This document shows, in pieces, positions 42,985 to 53,100 of a stretch of 64,000 nt of DNA. Made by a program: the position numbers and the translations under genes. Below the pieces are notes generated by a model. That model did no database searches. It saw only the letters and a list, made by a program, of their open reading frames with translations, and had not been told where the DNA came from. The stretch lies in assembly GCF_001735805.1 (NCBI RefSeq), contig NZ_CP017248.1, positions 8,928,001 through 8,992,000 on the forward strand, read 5' to 3'. Source of the DNA: Streptomyces fodineus (GTDB lineage: Bacteria > Actinomycetota > Actinomycetes > Streptomycetales > Streptomycetaceae). Numbering within the stretch: the stretch's first letter is position 1; the number at the start of each line of letters is the position of its first letter.

Positions 42985-43776
42985 ATGAACGCGGACCACG
43001 ACGTCCTCCGGCTGGCGCTCGGAGGGTATGTGCTGGGCGTGCTGTCCCCGGCGGAGACGGAACAGGTGCGTGCGCACCTCGCGGAATGCGAGGGGTGCAG
43101 GTCCGAACACGCCGAGCTGGCCGGACTTCCGGCGCTGCTCGCGATGGTCACCGCGGCGGAAGCCGAGGGCCGGCCCGTACCGGTCGGTGACGAGGATCCG
43201 GCCGATCGGCTGGTGCGGCGGGCGGCGGAGAGCGCCGGGGGCACACCTCAGGCGCCGCCCGGCACGTCCACGGCGCCTCGGGCTCCCGAGGCGGGACTGC
43301 TCGACCGGATGCTTCAGCAGGCCGCTGCCAGGCGCCGCAGAACCTGGCGGCGGCAACTGGCCGGTGCGCTCGCCACGTTGGCGTTGGTCGCCGGGGCGGC
43401 GGTCGGCGGCACATGGCTGGCGATCAGCGCATCCGTGACCGGTCAGGCGACGCGGCCCGCACCGGTCACGCAGGCTCCGGTGCGCACCTTCTCCGGAAGC
43501 GACCCCACCACCGGCGTCACTGCTTCGGTCCGGGTCTCACCCTCGGCGTGGGGCAGTGTGCTGCAGGTCTCCGCCCACGGGGCGCCCGCGGGCATCACCT
43601 GCCGGCTGCAGGCGGTCGGACCCGGTGGGGTCAGGGCGGACGCCGCCACCTGGCGGGCGGGCGCGTATCCCGCCGGCACCACGATCCCCGGCGCGGTTCC
43701 GATGTCCCCGGCGGCCATCGAGCACTTCGAGATCGTCTCGGGCGGCGGCCAGAAGCTGGTCACGATCCGGGCGTGA
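42985..43776 (+). CDS. Anti-sigma factor with zinc finger (RskA/ZAS type)
   Basis: 263-residue membrane protein. The cytoplasmic N-terminus carries the zinc-associated anti-sigma motif H-x3-C-x2-C (His31, Cys35, Cys38), followed by one transmembrane helix at about 122-142 ('LAGALATLALVAGAAVGG') and an extracytoplasmic RskA-like C-terminal domain (about 160-263). It would hold the upstream ECF sigma factor inactive until signalled by proteolysis. AGGAGG before ATG 42985. It is 25 nt after the sigma gene; both are co-transcribed. Confidence 0.92.
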   Translation: MNADHDVLRLALGGYVLGVLSPAETEQVRAHLAECEGCRSEHAELAGLPALLAMVTAAEAEGRPVPVGDEDPADRLVRRAAESAGGTPQAPPGTSTAPRAPEAGLLDRMLQQAAARRRRTWRRQLAGALATLALVAGAAVGGTWLAISASVTGQATRPAPVTQAPVRTFSGSDPTTGVTASVRVSPSAWGSVLQVSAHGAPAGITCRLQAVGPGGVRADAATWRAGAYPAGTTIPGAVPMSPAAIEHFEIVSGGGQKLVTIRA

Positions 43777-43849
43777 GGTGAACTTCCAAGAAAATGCGCA
43801 AAACGGGCGATTGGCTCGAACCATATGCGCCCGTCATCCGTAGAACTGA

Positions 43850-44323
43850 ATGAGTGCTCACATACGGGTTCCTACGCAGAAGAGCCAGAAGACCATGTTT
43901 GTGACCGATTCGGCCCGTGCCGACACCCTCCCCGCACGGTCCTGCCACCACCAGGCGATGCTCACCCTGCCCGCGCAGGAGGCGCATGTGCCCGCCGCCC
44001 GTCACCTCGCGGCGGAACTGCTGGAGTGCTGGCGCGTGCCCCAGAGCGAGCGGGACTCCGCCATCCTCATCGTCGACGAACTCGCCGCCAACGCCGCCCA
44101 GTACGGCCGCGAACGCATGACGCTGCTGCTCGTCCTCGACAGCGGCACCCTGCATATCGTGGTCACCGACTCCGGGACGGCGGTCGAGCGCGTCCACCAC
44201 GACGCAGCCCCGGACGAGCACGGCCGCGGCACCGGGATCGTCGACTCCCTCGCACAGTCGACCGAGATCCACCAGACGCGCAGCGGGCGAGAGGTCCGCG
44301 CCTGTCTGCGGTGCCCGGCGTGA
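43850..44323 (+). CDS. RsbW-like ATP-binding protein (HATPase, anti-sigma kinase type)
   Basis: 157-residue protein with a GHKL ATPase domain: N-box 'ILIVDELAANAAQYG' (about 73-87), G1-type 'VTDSGTAV' and 'GRGTGIVDSLAQ'. It belongs to the abundant Streptomyces RsbW-like group that phosphorylates anti-anti-sigma proteins or binds sigma factors directly. The first 15-35 residues are variable and an internal ATG at 43895 could be the true start. The SpoIIE-type phosphatase at 10368 is an example of a possible opposing enzyme, but there is no evidence that they pair. Confidence 0.85.
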   Translation: MSAHIRVPTQKSQKTMFVTDSARADTLPARSCHHQAMLTLPAQEAHVPAARHLAAELLECWRVPQSERDSAILIVDELAANAAQYGRERMTLLLVLDSGTLHIVVTDSGTAVERVHHDAAPDEHGRGTGIVDSLAQSTEIHQTRSGREVRACLRCPA

Positions 44324-44414
44324 TCGACCCCGTACGCTTCCGGCGAGCGGCCACGGCCAGACCGCGGCCGGCCGCCGGGCCGCACTCCGCCCCACGGCCG
44401 GCGTCGTCCGGGCC

Positions 44415-44450
44415 GCGGCGTGATCGGACGGAGCGGCGTGATCGGACAGA
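44415..44450 (+). repeat. Tandem 18-bp direct repeat before the ECF42 gene
   Basis: GCGGCGTGATCGGACGGA (44415-44432) and GCGGCGTGATCGGACAGA (44433-44450), one mismatch, 15 bp before the start codon. It may form part of the leader or a regulatory site. Confidence 0.75.
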
Positions 44451-44465
44451 AGGGCACGGGCGCCC

Positions 44466-45689
44466 ATGGCGGACACCGTCGATGTCGAGGCCGTCTTCCG
44501 CGCCGAGTACGGGCGCGCGGTCTCCGTCCTCGTCCGCTTCCTCGGTGACATCGACCTCGCCGAGGAGGCGGTGCAGGACGCCTTCACCACGGCCGTCCGC
44601 GCCTGGCCGGAGTCCGGCGTGCCGCCGAGCCCGGCCGGGTGGATCATCACCACCGCCCGCAACCGGGCCATCGACCGGCTGCGCCGCGAGTCCTCCCGGG
44701 ACGCCCGGCATGCCGAGGCGGCCCGGTTGTACGCGCCCCACCTGTTCACGCCCGGCCCGCACGCGCCCGACGCACCGCCCGAGGAGGGCCCCGTGCGCGA
44801 CGACCGGCTCCGCCTGATCTTCACCTGCTGCCACCCCGCGCTCGCCCTCCAGGCCCGGGTCGCCCTCACCCTGCGCCTGCTCGGCGGCCTGAGCACCGCC
44901 CGGATCGCCCGCGCCTTCCTGGTGCCCGAACCGACCCTCGCGCAGCGGCTGGTGCGGGCCAAGGCCAAGATCCGCGACGCGGGCATCCCGTACCGGGTGC
45001 CCCGGGACGCCGATCTGCCCGAGCGGCTCGGCGGTGTCCTGGCCGTCGTCTACCTGATCTTCAACGAGGGTTACACCGGCGACCCCGCCCTGTGCGCGGA
45101 GGCGCTGCGCCTCGGCCGGCTGCTCGCCGCGCTGATGCCGGACGAACCCGAGGTCACCGGCCTGGTCGCGCTGATGCTGCTGACCGAGTCCCGGCGGTCG
45201 GCCCGGCAGGACGCGGACGGCGTCCTCGTACCGCTGCCCGAGCAGGACCGCACGCTCTGGGACCGCGCCCTGATCGCCGAGGGCCAGGAGCTGGTCCGCC
45301 GGTGTCTGCGCCGCAACCAGCCGGGGCCGTACCAGATCCAGGCCGCGATCAACGCCGTACACAGCGACGCCCCGACCGCCGCGGCCACCGACTGGCACCA
45401 GATCCAGCGCCTGTACGACCAGCTCATGGCCCTGGCCCCGTCCCCCGTCGTCGCCCTGAACCGTGCCGTCGCCGTGGCCGAGACCGAGGGACCGGCCAGG
45501 GCGCTCGACCTCGTCGACGCCCTCGGCCTCGGCCGCTATCACGTGCTGCATGCCGTCCGCGCCGACCTGCTGCGCCGCCTGGGCCGCACCGCCGAGGCGG
45601 CCACGGAGTACGGCTTGGCCGCCGAACTGGCCGGAAGCGAGGCCGAGCGGGGCTACCTGGAGCGGCGCGGGCGGGACCTCGGACTGTGA
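44466..45689 (+). CDS. ECF42-group sigma factor with C-terminal TPR-like extension
   Basis: 407-residue sigma factor, twice normal ECF length. Region 2 at about 8-75 ('FRAEYGRAVSVLVRFLGDIDLAEEAVQDAF...ARNRAIDRLRRE'), region 4 at about 110-175 ('LIFTCCHPAL', 'LRLLGGLSTARIARAFLVPEPTLAQRLVRAK'), then a helical extension of about 220 residues containing the signature 'VYLIFNEGYTG' and TPR-like helices that regulate activity in this group. ECF42 genes normally lie next to a DGPF gene; the nearest one here is at 40223. Confidence 0.93.
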   Translation: MADTVDVEAVFRAEYGRAVSVLVRFLGDIDLAEEAVQDAFTTAVRAWPESGVPPSPAGWIITTARNRAIDRLRRESSRDARHAEAARLYAPHLFTPGPHAPDAPPEEGPVRDDRLRLIFTCCHPALALQARVALTLRLLGGLSTARIARAFLVPEPTLAQRLVRAKAKIRDAGIPYRVPRDADLPERLGGVLAVVYLIFNEGYTGDPALCAEALRLGRLLAALMPDEPEVTGLVALMLLTESRRSARQDADGVLVPLPEQDRTLWDRALIAEGQELVRRCLRRNQPGPYQIQAAINAVHSDAPTAAATDWHQIQRLYDQLMALAPSPVVALNRAVAVAETEGPARALDLVDALGLGRYHVLHAVRADLLRRLGRTAEAATEYGLAAELAGSEAERGYLERRGRDLGL

Positions 45690-45803
45690 GCGCCGTCACC
45701 TCGGGCTGCCGGAATGCATTTGAGGACCTGAAAGGTTGGCAAATACATCCACCGAGACCTAGGCTCGGGCCGAACCCGCCCGTGCACCACCAGCGAGGCC
45801 CAC

Positions 45804-47126
45804 GTGAACCACCCCGTCATCGAGCAGCCCGTCGACATCGTGGCCCGGCTGCGCGCCACCTTCGCCACCGGCCGCACCAAGCCCGTCGAGTGGCGCACCG
45901 GGCAGCTGCGCCGGCTGCGCGCGATGCTCACCGAGCGCGGCGCCGACCTCGCCGCCGCCCTCCACGCCGACCTCGGCAAGAGCGGCACCGAGGCCTACCG
46001 CACCGAGATCGACTTCACCGTCCGCGAGATAGACCACACCCTCGGCCACCTCACGGAGTGGCTGCGGCCGGAGCCCGCGCCGGTCCCGGCCCACCTCGGC
46101 GCCGACGCCACGGCCTGGACGCAGTACGACCCGCTCGGTGTCGTCCTCGTGATCGCCCCCTGGAACTACCCGGCGCAGCTGCTGCTCGCCCCCATGGTCG
46201 GGGCCCTGGCCTCCGGCAACGCGGTCGTCGCCAAGCCGAGCGAGCTGGCCCCGGCCACCTCCGCCGTGCTGGCCGAGCTGATCCCGGCCTACCTGGACAC
46301 CGACGCGGTCGCCGTGGTCGAGGGCGGCGTGCCGGAGACCACGGCCCTGCTGGCCGAGCGCTTCGACCACATCTTCTACACCGGCAACGGCACCGTCGGC
46401 CGCATCGTGATGCGCGCCGCCGCCGAGCACCTCACCCCGGTCACCCTCGAACTGGGCGGCAAGTCCCCGGTGTTCGTGGACCGCGACGCCGACCCGGACG
46501 TGGTCGCCGACCGGCTCGCCCGCGGCAAGTTCCTCAACGCCGGCCAGACCTGCGTGGCCCCCGACTACGTCCTGACCGACCCGGAGACCGCCGCAGCCCT
46601 GGAGCCCGCGCTGGTCCGCGCGGTCGAGGCGCTGTTCGGCACGGACCCGGCCGAGTCGCCGGAGTACGGCCGGATCGTCAACGAGCGGCACTTCGACCGG
46701 CTCTCCGGCCTGCTCGGCTCCGGCCGGGTCGCGGTCGGCGGTCAGAGCGACCGTACGGCGAAGTACATCGCGCCGACCGTCCTCGCGGACGTCGACCCCG
46801 ACTCGCCCGTCATGCGGGAGGAGATCTTCGGCCCGGTCCTGCCCCTCGTCACCGTGTCCGGCCTGGACGAGGCGATCGCCTTCATCAACGACCGCGACAA
46901 GCCGCTCGCCCTGTACGTCTTCACCGAGTCCGAGGAGACCCGTGCGCGCATCGCCGCCGAGACCTCCTCCGGCGGCCTCGGCTACGGCCTGCCCCTCGCC
47001 CACCTCACCGTCTCCGACCTGCCGTTCGGCGGTGTGGGGGAGAGCGGCATGGGCAGCTACCACGGCCGCTACTCCATCGAGACGTTCAGCCACCGCAAGG
47101 CGGTCCTGGACAAGCCGCTCGGCTGA
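45804..47126 (+). CDS. Aldehyde dehydrogenase family protein (class-3 like)
   Basis: 440-residue NAD(P)-dependent dehydrogenase. 'VIAPWNYPAQLLLAPMVGAL' (about 115-130), 'HIFYTGNGTVGR' Rossmann turn (about 190), 'LELGGKSP' with the general-base Glu (about 216), and 'FLNAGQTCVAPDYVL' with the nucleophile Cys (about 249). The short C-terminus and lack of the N-terminal extension place it in the class-3/fatty-aldehyde branch of about 440-460 residues. GTG start. Substrate likely a medium or long aliphatic aldehyde, by family only. Confidence 0.93.
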   Translation: MNHPVIEQPVDIVARLRATFATGRTKPVEWRTGQLRRLRAMLTERGADLAAALHADLGKSGTEAYRTEIDFTVREIDHTLGHLTEWLRPEPAPVPAHLGADATAWTQYDPLGVVLVIAPWNYPAQLLLAPMVGALASGNAVVAKPSELAPATSAVLAELIPAYLDTDAVAVVEGGVPETTALLAERFDHIFYTGNGTVGRIVMRAAAEHLTPVTLELGGKSPVFVDRDADPDVVADRLARGKFLNAGQTCVAPDYVLTDPETAAALEPALVRAVEALFGTDPAESPEYGRIVNERHFDRLSGLLGSGRVAVGGQSDRTAKYIAPTVLADVDPDSPVMREEIFGPVLPLVTVSGLDEAIAFINDRDKPLALYVFTESEETRARIAAETSSGGLGYGLPLAHLTVSDLPFGGVGESGMGSYHGRYSIETFSHRKAVLDKPLG

Positions 47127-47252
47127 GCCCCGTGGGCCCGCCCGCCTGCCGAAACGATACGGCGTAACGGAGTTGACACGAACGGTCACCAACCGGCGCG
47201 CGACGCAGTACGCTGCCGGGGCAACACAGGGGCGGGTTCCACGGGGGGCGGA

Positions 47253-48071
47253 ATGAAGGACTCCTACGAGCTGTACCGGCATGCCGTGCGTGACGTGTGG
47301 CGGACCTGGTGGGTGGCCTGGCCGCTGTCCCGGCGGGTCGAGCCGGGACAGGTCCTGCAGAGCGCCGACGGCCAGCTGCGCACGGCCGGCTCCCTCGCGG
47401 ACCGGGGCGTTCCCTTCACCTTGCGTCCCGGCACGCCGCACCACGACTACACCTATGACACCCAGGGCTCCGCGTCCGTCACGTTCAAGGCGGCCGGGAC
47501 GGCCGCCGACGGCTTCACCTCCCTCGCGACCGCCGACGTCGGCGCCCGGGTCGGTTTCGAGAAGGGCGACTGCGCACTCGTCGTCTACCGCGGCCTGACC
47601 GAGACCGGCGTGGACGACACCCGGGCACTCGCCTCGGCCCTCGTACGCCGCGGCTGGGACGACTGGGACGAGAGCCTGCTCGCCGTCACGGACGTCGTCG
47701 GCGCCCGCTCGGGCCTCGTACTCACCGCCGCCGACGGCGCCAGCGCGGCCGAACTGCGCTTCCAGGCCGACGCGTTGCCCACGTTGCCGGCGCTCGCGGA
47801 CCTCTCGGCGGCGACGGCCGTCGGCTGGCGCCGGCACATCGGCCTGGAGTGGCTCGCCACCGACGTCACCCCCTTCTTCCGCGTGGTCCGGCTCCGCAGA
47901 GGCTGGTTCGGCAAGGTGAAGAAGGACTACGGCCCCCGCCAGCGCGGGCGGGGCGCCGCGGACGTGCCCGTCCCGCCGGTGCTGCTGGAGGAGGCGCAGG
48001 ACGATCCGGCGGCCGTACTGGAGCATGTGCCGGCGGACGAACAGCCACTGCCCGGCGAGGCCACGCGCTGA
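47253..48071 (+). CDS. Putative gasdermin-like pore-forming protein, first gene of a CHAT protease operon
   Basis: 272-residue beta-rich protein without signal peptide or membrane helix. Block order resembles bacterial gasdermins: an N-terminal helix then 'VAWPLSRRVEPGQVLQSADG' (compare the 'VP..I.PL.LL' entry), a 'GARVGFEKGDCALVVY' strand, a helix, then 'DDWDESLLAVTDVVGARSGL' (compare 'ELFVITEVLKS'), and near the end 'TDVTPFFRVVRLRRGWFG' (compare 'IPLIFAFKA'). About 45 residues of flexible, Pro/Glu-rich tail could be the inhibitory segment. The N-terminal palmitoylated Cys of some bacterial gasdermins is absent. It is encoded 18 nt before a caspase-like protease, the setting in which such pore-formers occur. 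Homology is not proven; a generic effector is the alternative. A TTGACA at 47173 lacks a convincing -10. Confidence 0.5.
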   Translation: MKDSYELYRHAVRDVWRTWWVAWPLSRRVEPGQVLQSADGQLRTAGSLADRGVPFTLRPGTPHHDYTYDTQGSASVTFKAAGTAADGFTSLATADVGARVGFEKGDCALVVYRGLTETGVDDTRALASALVRRGWDDWDESLLAVTDVVGARSGLVLTAADGASAAELRFQADALPTLPALADLSAATAVGWRRHIGLEWLATDVTPFFRVVRLRRGWFGKVKKDYGPRQRGRGAADVPVPPVLLEEAQDDPAAVLEHVPADEQPLPGEATR

Positions 48072-48089
48072 CGTCCGCGGGGGGGCACG

Positions 48090-50156
48090 ATGGCACAGGA
48101 CACGGTGAAGACGCCGGTGGAAGCGGTGCTGCGGCTGGTCGGCGCGGCCGACAGCGCGCAGCCCGCAGTCGTAAAGCTCACGGTGGACGGCCGTCCGGTG
48201 GCGTCCGCCGCACTGGGCGACCTGGGGCACACCGAGGACCTCATGAAGGTCTTCGACCGCGGGGTCGGCGAACAGGACCGCGAACAGGTCGGCGAGCGGC
48301 TGTACGCCGCCCTGCTGGGTGGTGAACTCGCCGAGGAGTGGGCCGCGTTACGCATCGGCTGCGGCGGCCGCCCGCCGCTGCGCGTCCGGCTGGACATCCA
48401 GTCGCCCGGACTGCGCTGCCTGCCCTGGGAGTTGCTGCGGCACCGCGGTCAGTGGCTGTGGCGCCGGCCGGAACTGAGGTGGAGACGCGGCGCCGAGAAC
48501 ACCGAGGCCCCGGGGGAACCGTGCGAACTCGGGCCGCTGCGGGTGCTCGTCGTCGTGTGCCATGCGGCCCAGGACGACCGTCTGCTCGCCGAACAGGAGA
48601 TCGCCGCCATCTCCGGCGCGCTGGAAGCGGTCCCGGGCCGCACCCATCTGGAAGTGCTCGACCATCCCGGCGACGCGGCTGAACTGTCCGACCACATCGA
48701 CCAGTTACGTCCCCATGTGGTGCATGTGATCGGCCACGGCATGCCCCGCCCCGGGACCGGCAGCCCCGTGATCGTCTTCACCACGGCGGCCGGCGAGGGC
48801 GCGGGCGATTGGGAACTGGCCCCGGACGACGTCGCCGACCTCACCGACTGGAAGCCACCGCTGGTGGTGCTCAACGCCTGCCACCTGGGCAAGGCGGACC
48901 CCGCAGACTGGATCGGCGGCATGGCCCAGGCGTTCCTGGACGCCGGCACCAGAGCCGTCGTGTCGATGCAGGACGACATCGAGTCCGACGCCGCGGTGGT
49001 GTTCTCCGAGAAGTTCTACGCGGAACTGTGCCGCGTTCCCGGCGTGGACGAGGCCGTGGCCGCCGCCCGCACCGCCCTCGCCAAGCGCGCCCCCGGACAG
49101 GGCTCCTGGGCCCTGCCGGTGCTGCTGACCCGTACCGCCCCGGAGCAGGTCGTGCCCATCGAACGCCGGGTCCCGCCGGGCAACTCCGTCGACGAGCTCG
49201 GCACCCGCAAGCAGTACGTGGAACTGGGCCGCTTCGTGGGACGCCCCGAGGAGCGCCGGCGAGCCTGGTGGGCGCTGGACGACCCGTCGCTCGCCCCGCG
49301 CGGAACCGACCGGCCCGTGCTGGTCATCGGCGGGAAGTCGCAGACCGACGGCGAACGCACCGGCAAGACCTGGCTCACGAACTGGTGCCTGGTCACCTGG
49401 TTCCTGCGCGGGCACCACATCGTCTCGGTCGACCTGCGACAACCACTGCAACCGCCCGCACACCACCGGACGGCCGGGCGGCCCACCCGGCACAAGGACT
49501 GGCTGTCGACCCTTCGCCTGATACGCCAGGAGGCCACCTCCCCCCGCCAGCTGTGCCGGCTTCCCGAGGCCGCCTTCGGCACCTTCAACGCCGTACTCAA
49601 CTGCTTTGCCGGATCGGGCGTCCTGCGTGACGATCCGGAACCCGAGGAGGACCGGTGGCAACCGTTCGACGACGACATAGGTGATCCGAACGACAAGCGG
49701 AAGGACCGCATCATGGCGGCGTTCCTCGACGCGCTGCGCACCGCCGCCGCCGGACGGCCCATGGTCGTCGCGCTCGACCACGCCGATGCCATCATGCGCG
49801 GCGCGTTCGTCGACGTCCTGTACCGGGGGCTCGTCGAACCGATCGCCTACGGCCGCGCCGCCCCGCTGCGCCTCATCCTGGTCGCCCGGGACGCCTGGCT
49901 GAGCGAGGCGCTGCCCGAGGCCGACTCGCACATGCTGGGCCGCGTCAGCGTCGGCGACTTCCGCAGCGAGCAGTTCCTGCGGCTGGCCAGGGCCTACGCG
50001 CGTCGCCTCGGCGTTCCCGCCGACGACCGGACCGTGGCCTTCCTGGAGTCCTACCGCGCCCTCATGGCCCCGCACTTCGGGGTCGAGACCTTCGACACTC
50101 TCACGCGGCTGATCCCCGGGTGGCGTGCGGCCGGAGCACAGGGAGCCATCCGATGA
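48090..50156 (+). CDS. CHAT (caspase-like) protease fused to a P-loop NTPase-like domain
   Basis: 688-residue cytoplasmic protein. N-terminal beta region (about 1-150). CHAT protease domain (about 150-350) with the full catalytic dyad: His216 in 'VVHVIGHGM' and Cys264 in 'LVVLNACHLG', 48 residues apart as in caspases. 'CLPWELL' is the usual CHAT opening. A second half (about 405-680) has an atypical P-loop ending in TGKTW (about 424-428, with an inserted 'SQTDGER'), a Walker B-like 'MVVALDHAD' (Asp563), and 'LRLILVARDAW', consistent with a STAND-like module. GTG/ATG start after GGGGGG. It shares an ATGA overlap with the next gene, so the protease and the large ATPase are made together. Predicted activated protease; substrates may be the upstream gasdermin-like protein. 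Confidence 0.85.
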   Translation: MAQDTVKTPVEAVLRLVGAADSAQPAVVKLTVDGRPVASAALGDLGHTEDLMKVFDRGVGEQDREQVGERLYAALLGGELAEEWAALRIGCGGRPPLRVRLDIQSPGLRCLPWELLRHRGQWLWRRPELRWRRGAENTEAPGEPCELGPLRVLVVVCHAAQDDRLLAEQEIAAISGALEAVPGRTHLEVLDHPGDAAELSDHIDQLRPHVVHVIGHGMPRPGTGSPVIVFTTAAGEGAGDWELAPDDVADLTDWKPPLVVLNACHLGKADPADWIGGMAQAFLDAGTRAVVSMQDDIESDAAVVFSEKFYAELCRVPGVDEAVAAARTALAKRAPGQGSWALPVLLTRTAPEQVVPIERRVPPGNSVDELGTRKQYVELGRFVGRPEERRRAWWALDDPSLAPRGTDRPVLVIGGKSQTDGERTGKTWLTNWCLVTWFLRGHHIVSVDLRQPLQPPAHHRTAGRPTRHKDWLSTLRLIRQEATSPRQLCRLPEAAFGTFNAVLNCFAGSGVLRDDPEPEEDRWQPFDDDIGDPNDKRKDRIMAAFLDALRTAAAGRPMVVALDHADAIMRGAFVDVLYRGLVEPIAYGRAAPLRLILVARDAWLSEALPEADSHMLGRVSVGDFRSEQFLRLARAYARRLGVPADDRTVAFLESYRALMAPHFGVETFDTLTRLIPGWRAAGAQGAIR

Positions 50157-53100
50157 CGGACGTCCTCGCGGACATCACCCGCCGGCTCGCCGCCGGCGAG
50201 ACCCTGGAAGCCATCACCCGCTCCCTGCGCCCGCCGCAGTGGTCCGCCGTGCTTCGGGTCTGTGCCGTCGCCCGGACCTTCGACTCGGCCCTGTACCGGG
50301 CCGTCCTGGGGCCCGTCGCGGCCGGAGGCGGGCCAGGCCGGCCACCCGCGCTGAACGATCTGATCCACGAGGGAGCCGTGCACCCCGTGGGCGGTGTGCC
50401 GGGCACCTACACCCTGCCGGACACCGACCGCGCCGCCTACTTCCTGGACTGGATCATGCCGGGGTCCGGGGACGCCCTGCTCGCGCCCGAACTGCTGGAC
50501 CTGGAACGGCGCATCGCCGCCCACCACCTGGAGTCCGGCGACCACGCCGAAGCCGTACGGCACCTGCTGCTGCCCGATCCGGAGGCCGCCCTGGCCCTGT
50601 TCGAGCAGCGGTTCGCCGAAGCCGACGAACGCCGTGACTTCGCCGCCTGCCAGGACCTCGTCGACGTGCTCGGGGACGCCGACCGGCTGCCCCACGCCGT
50701 GCCCGGCATCGCCGATCTGGGCATCGACCGCGCCGGATACGTGCGGGCACGTGACCACTGGGCCGCGGACTACGCCCGCTCCGCCCAGTTCCTCCAGCCC
50801 AAGGGACTGACCGACGACGCCGAGGAACTGCTCTCCGGGGGGCGCAGGGTCTGGCACGTGTACGCCCCCGGAGGCCGCGGCAAGACGATGCTGCTGCGCT
50901 GGCTCGTGGCCAGGTACTGCGTACCGGCCCCGCACGACGTCCCCTGCGCCCGCATCGACTTCGACGTCGTCAACCCGCACACGGTGGGCCGCCACCCCTG
51001 GCTGCTGCTCCTGGAGATCGCCGAGCAGTTCGGCCGCCGGCTGCCCGGCAGGGTCTTCGAGTCGCTCTCCGGGTACGACGTCTACCGGATCCTCCTGGAC
51101 CGTCGGCCCTCCGCGCCGGCGCACGACGTGGCCGGCGCCGTCGACCGCCTGGACACCGCGGCCGTCGAGGCCGAACTCCTCGCGGCCTTCGCCGACCGCC
51201 TCAACCCGGCACTGGCCGGCCGGTCGGCCCTCCTGGTGGTCGACACCACCGAGGAACTGCTGCTGCACGGCCACCCGGAAGCCGAACGCATGCTGGGCAT
51301 GCTCGCGACGCTGCTCCAACGCTGCCCGGGACTCCGGCTGATCCTGGCCGGCCGCTACAACCTGCGGGCGAGCATCCCCAAGGCCTTCCGGGCGTTCCCC
51401 CGGGGCAAGGTCAAACACATCGTGGTGCGGCCCTTCACCAAGACGCAGTCGCGGGCGTATCTGACCCGGGTGCGCGGCATCACCGACCGGCGCCTGGTGG
51501 GCGTCGCCACGGACAAGGCCGCAGGACTGCCCTTCCACCTCGCCCTGCTGGCCGACCTCGTCGAGCAGGAGCCGGACATCACCCCCGAGGAACTGACCCG
51601 CTGCGACGGGCCCCTCGTGCGCTACCTCATCGAGCGGGTGGTGCAGCGCATCGACGACCGCGCCGTGCGCTGGCTGCTGCGGTACGGCGTGATCCCCCGG
51701 CGCCTGCACAAGAAGGACGTGTTCACGGTGATGCGGTCCTGGCTCGCCCAGGGCATCACCGACCGCTCGCAGGTGGACGACCCGCGCCGGGACGACCACC
51801 ATCTGCGGGGCCGTGACGACGTGTTCCCCTTCGTCACGGACGAGCCGACGGACGAGGAACTGGAGCGGGCCTGGCAGCGGCTCCTCGCCTACGCGGCCAA
51901 GTCCTCCTGGGTCTCGCGGCACCCCGGCGACGACGACACGGTGGTCTTCCACATCAACGTCCTTGCGCCCATGCGCCTGTTGGTCTCCGACCATCCGGTC
52001 TTCACCGAGCTGCACCGGGCGTTCGCCGCCCACTTCGACGCACTGGCCGAGGCCGACTCCGAGCAGTACGGCGCCTGTCTGCGGGAGGCGACCTATCACC
52101 GGTTCCAGGCGGGCGACCCAGGTGCGGTGCGGTGGTGGCGCGGTCAGGTCCTGGCGGCGAACCAGCGGCAGGACATGGAACTCGTCCGGGAACTGTGCGA
52201 GGAGGTGCTCGGCGAGGAGTACCTGGAAGGCGGGCAGCCCAGGCTGCGCACCGACGGCCGCCCGCTGATCAGCCGGACGGCGGTCGTCCATGCCCATCTG
52301 GGCGTCGCCATGGGGGTGATGGGCAGTCCGGGCACCGCCCTGCGCGCCCTCGCCAGCCCCTCGGACCCGGCCTGGAGCGAGGTGGAGCGTCATCTCGCGG
52401 TCGTCGACCGGCTGATCGGGGAGTCCGACGAGCCGATCGAACTGGGCGGGGCCGACATCTGGCTGCGGGTACTGCTGCTGATCGGCAGAGGGGACCTCGA
52501 CAAGGCGGCGCGGCTCATTCCCTCCGTGCCCGTGACCTCGCTCGGCGCCCCGGCCCGACGGACACTGGAACTGCTGCTGACGGTCATGCGGCTCCAGCTG
52601 GACCGCCCCGAGGCCATGGAAACCTACCTGAACTGGGTGTCGACGGCACGGGACAAGGAGGACATCGGGCCGCTGACCGACGCCTCCACGGTGCTGGCCC
52701 GGGTCCTGCAGGACCACGGCCGGCCCGACGAGGCGGTCGCCCTGCTGCTGCGGCTGGTCACGGAGCGCGGGGACCTCGCCGGGTCGCCGGAGTCGCTGTG
52801 GAACCGCGCGATGCTGGCCCTGGTGGACGCGGAACTCCGGGGCGTCGCACCGGCGTCGGCACTGGACCGGCTGCAGCGCATCGATCTCGACGTACTGACC
52901 CGCGCCGAGGAGGTCGACGCGTGCCTGCACACGGCGCGCGCCCACCAACTGCTGGGCAGGTCCCGGCCCGCCTTCGAGGCCCTGGACCGGGCCGAGCGCG
53001 TCGCCCAGGGCATCGACGACTCCACCCGGTACGGCTGTCTGGCCGAGATCGCGCTGCACCGCGGGATGCTCCAGGGCAGGCTGCTGGCCGTGGACGGCGC

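Noticed and set aside
47127..47252. Clear promoter for the CHAT operon at TTGACA (47173)
   Set aside because: No acceptable -10 lies 16-19 nt downstream, so it is noted but not called.
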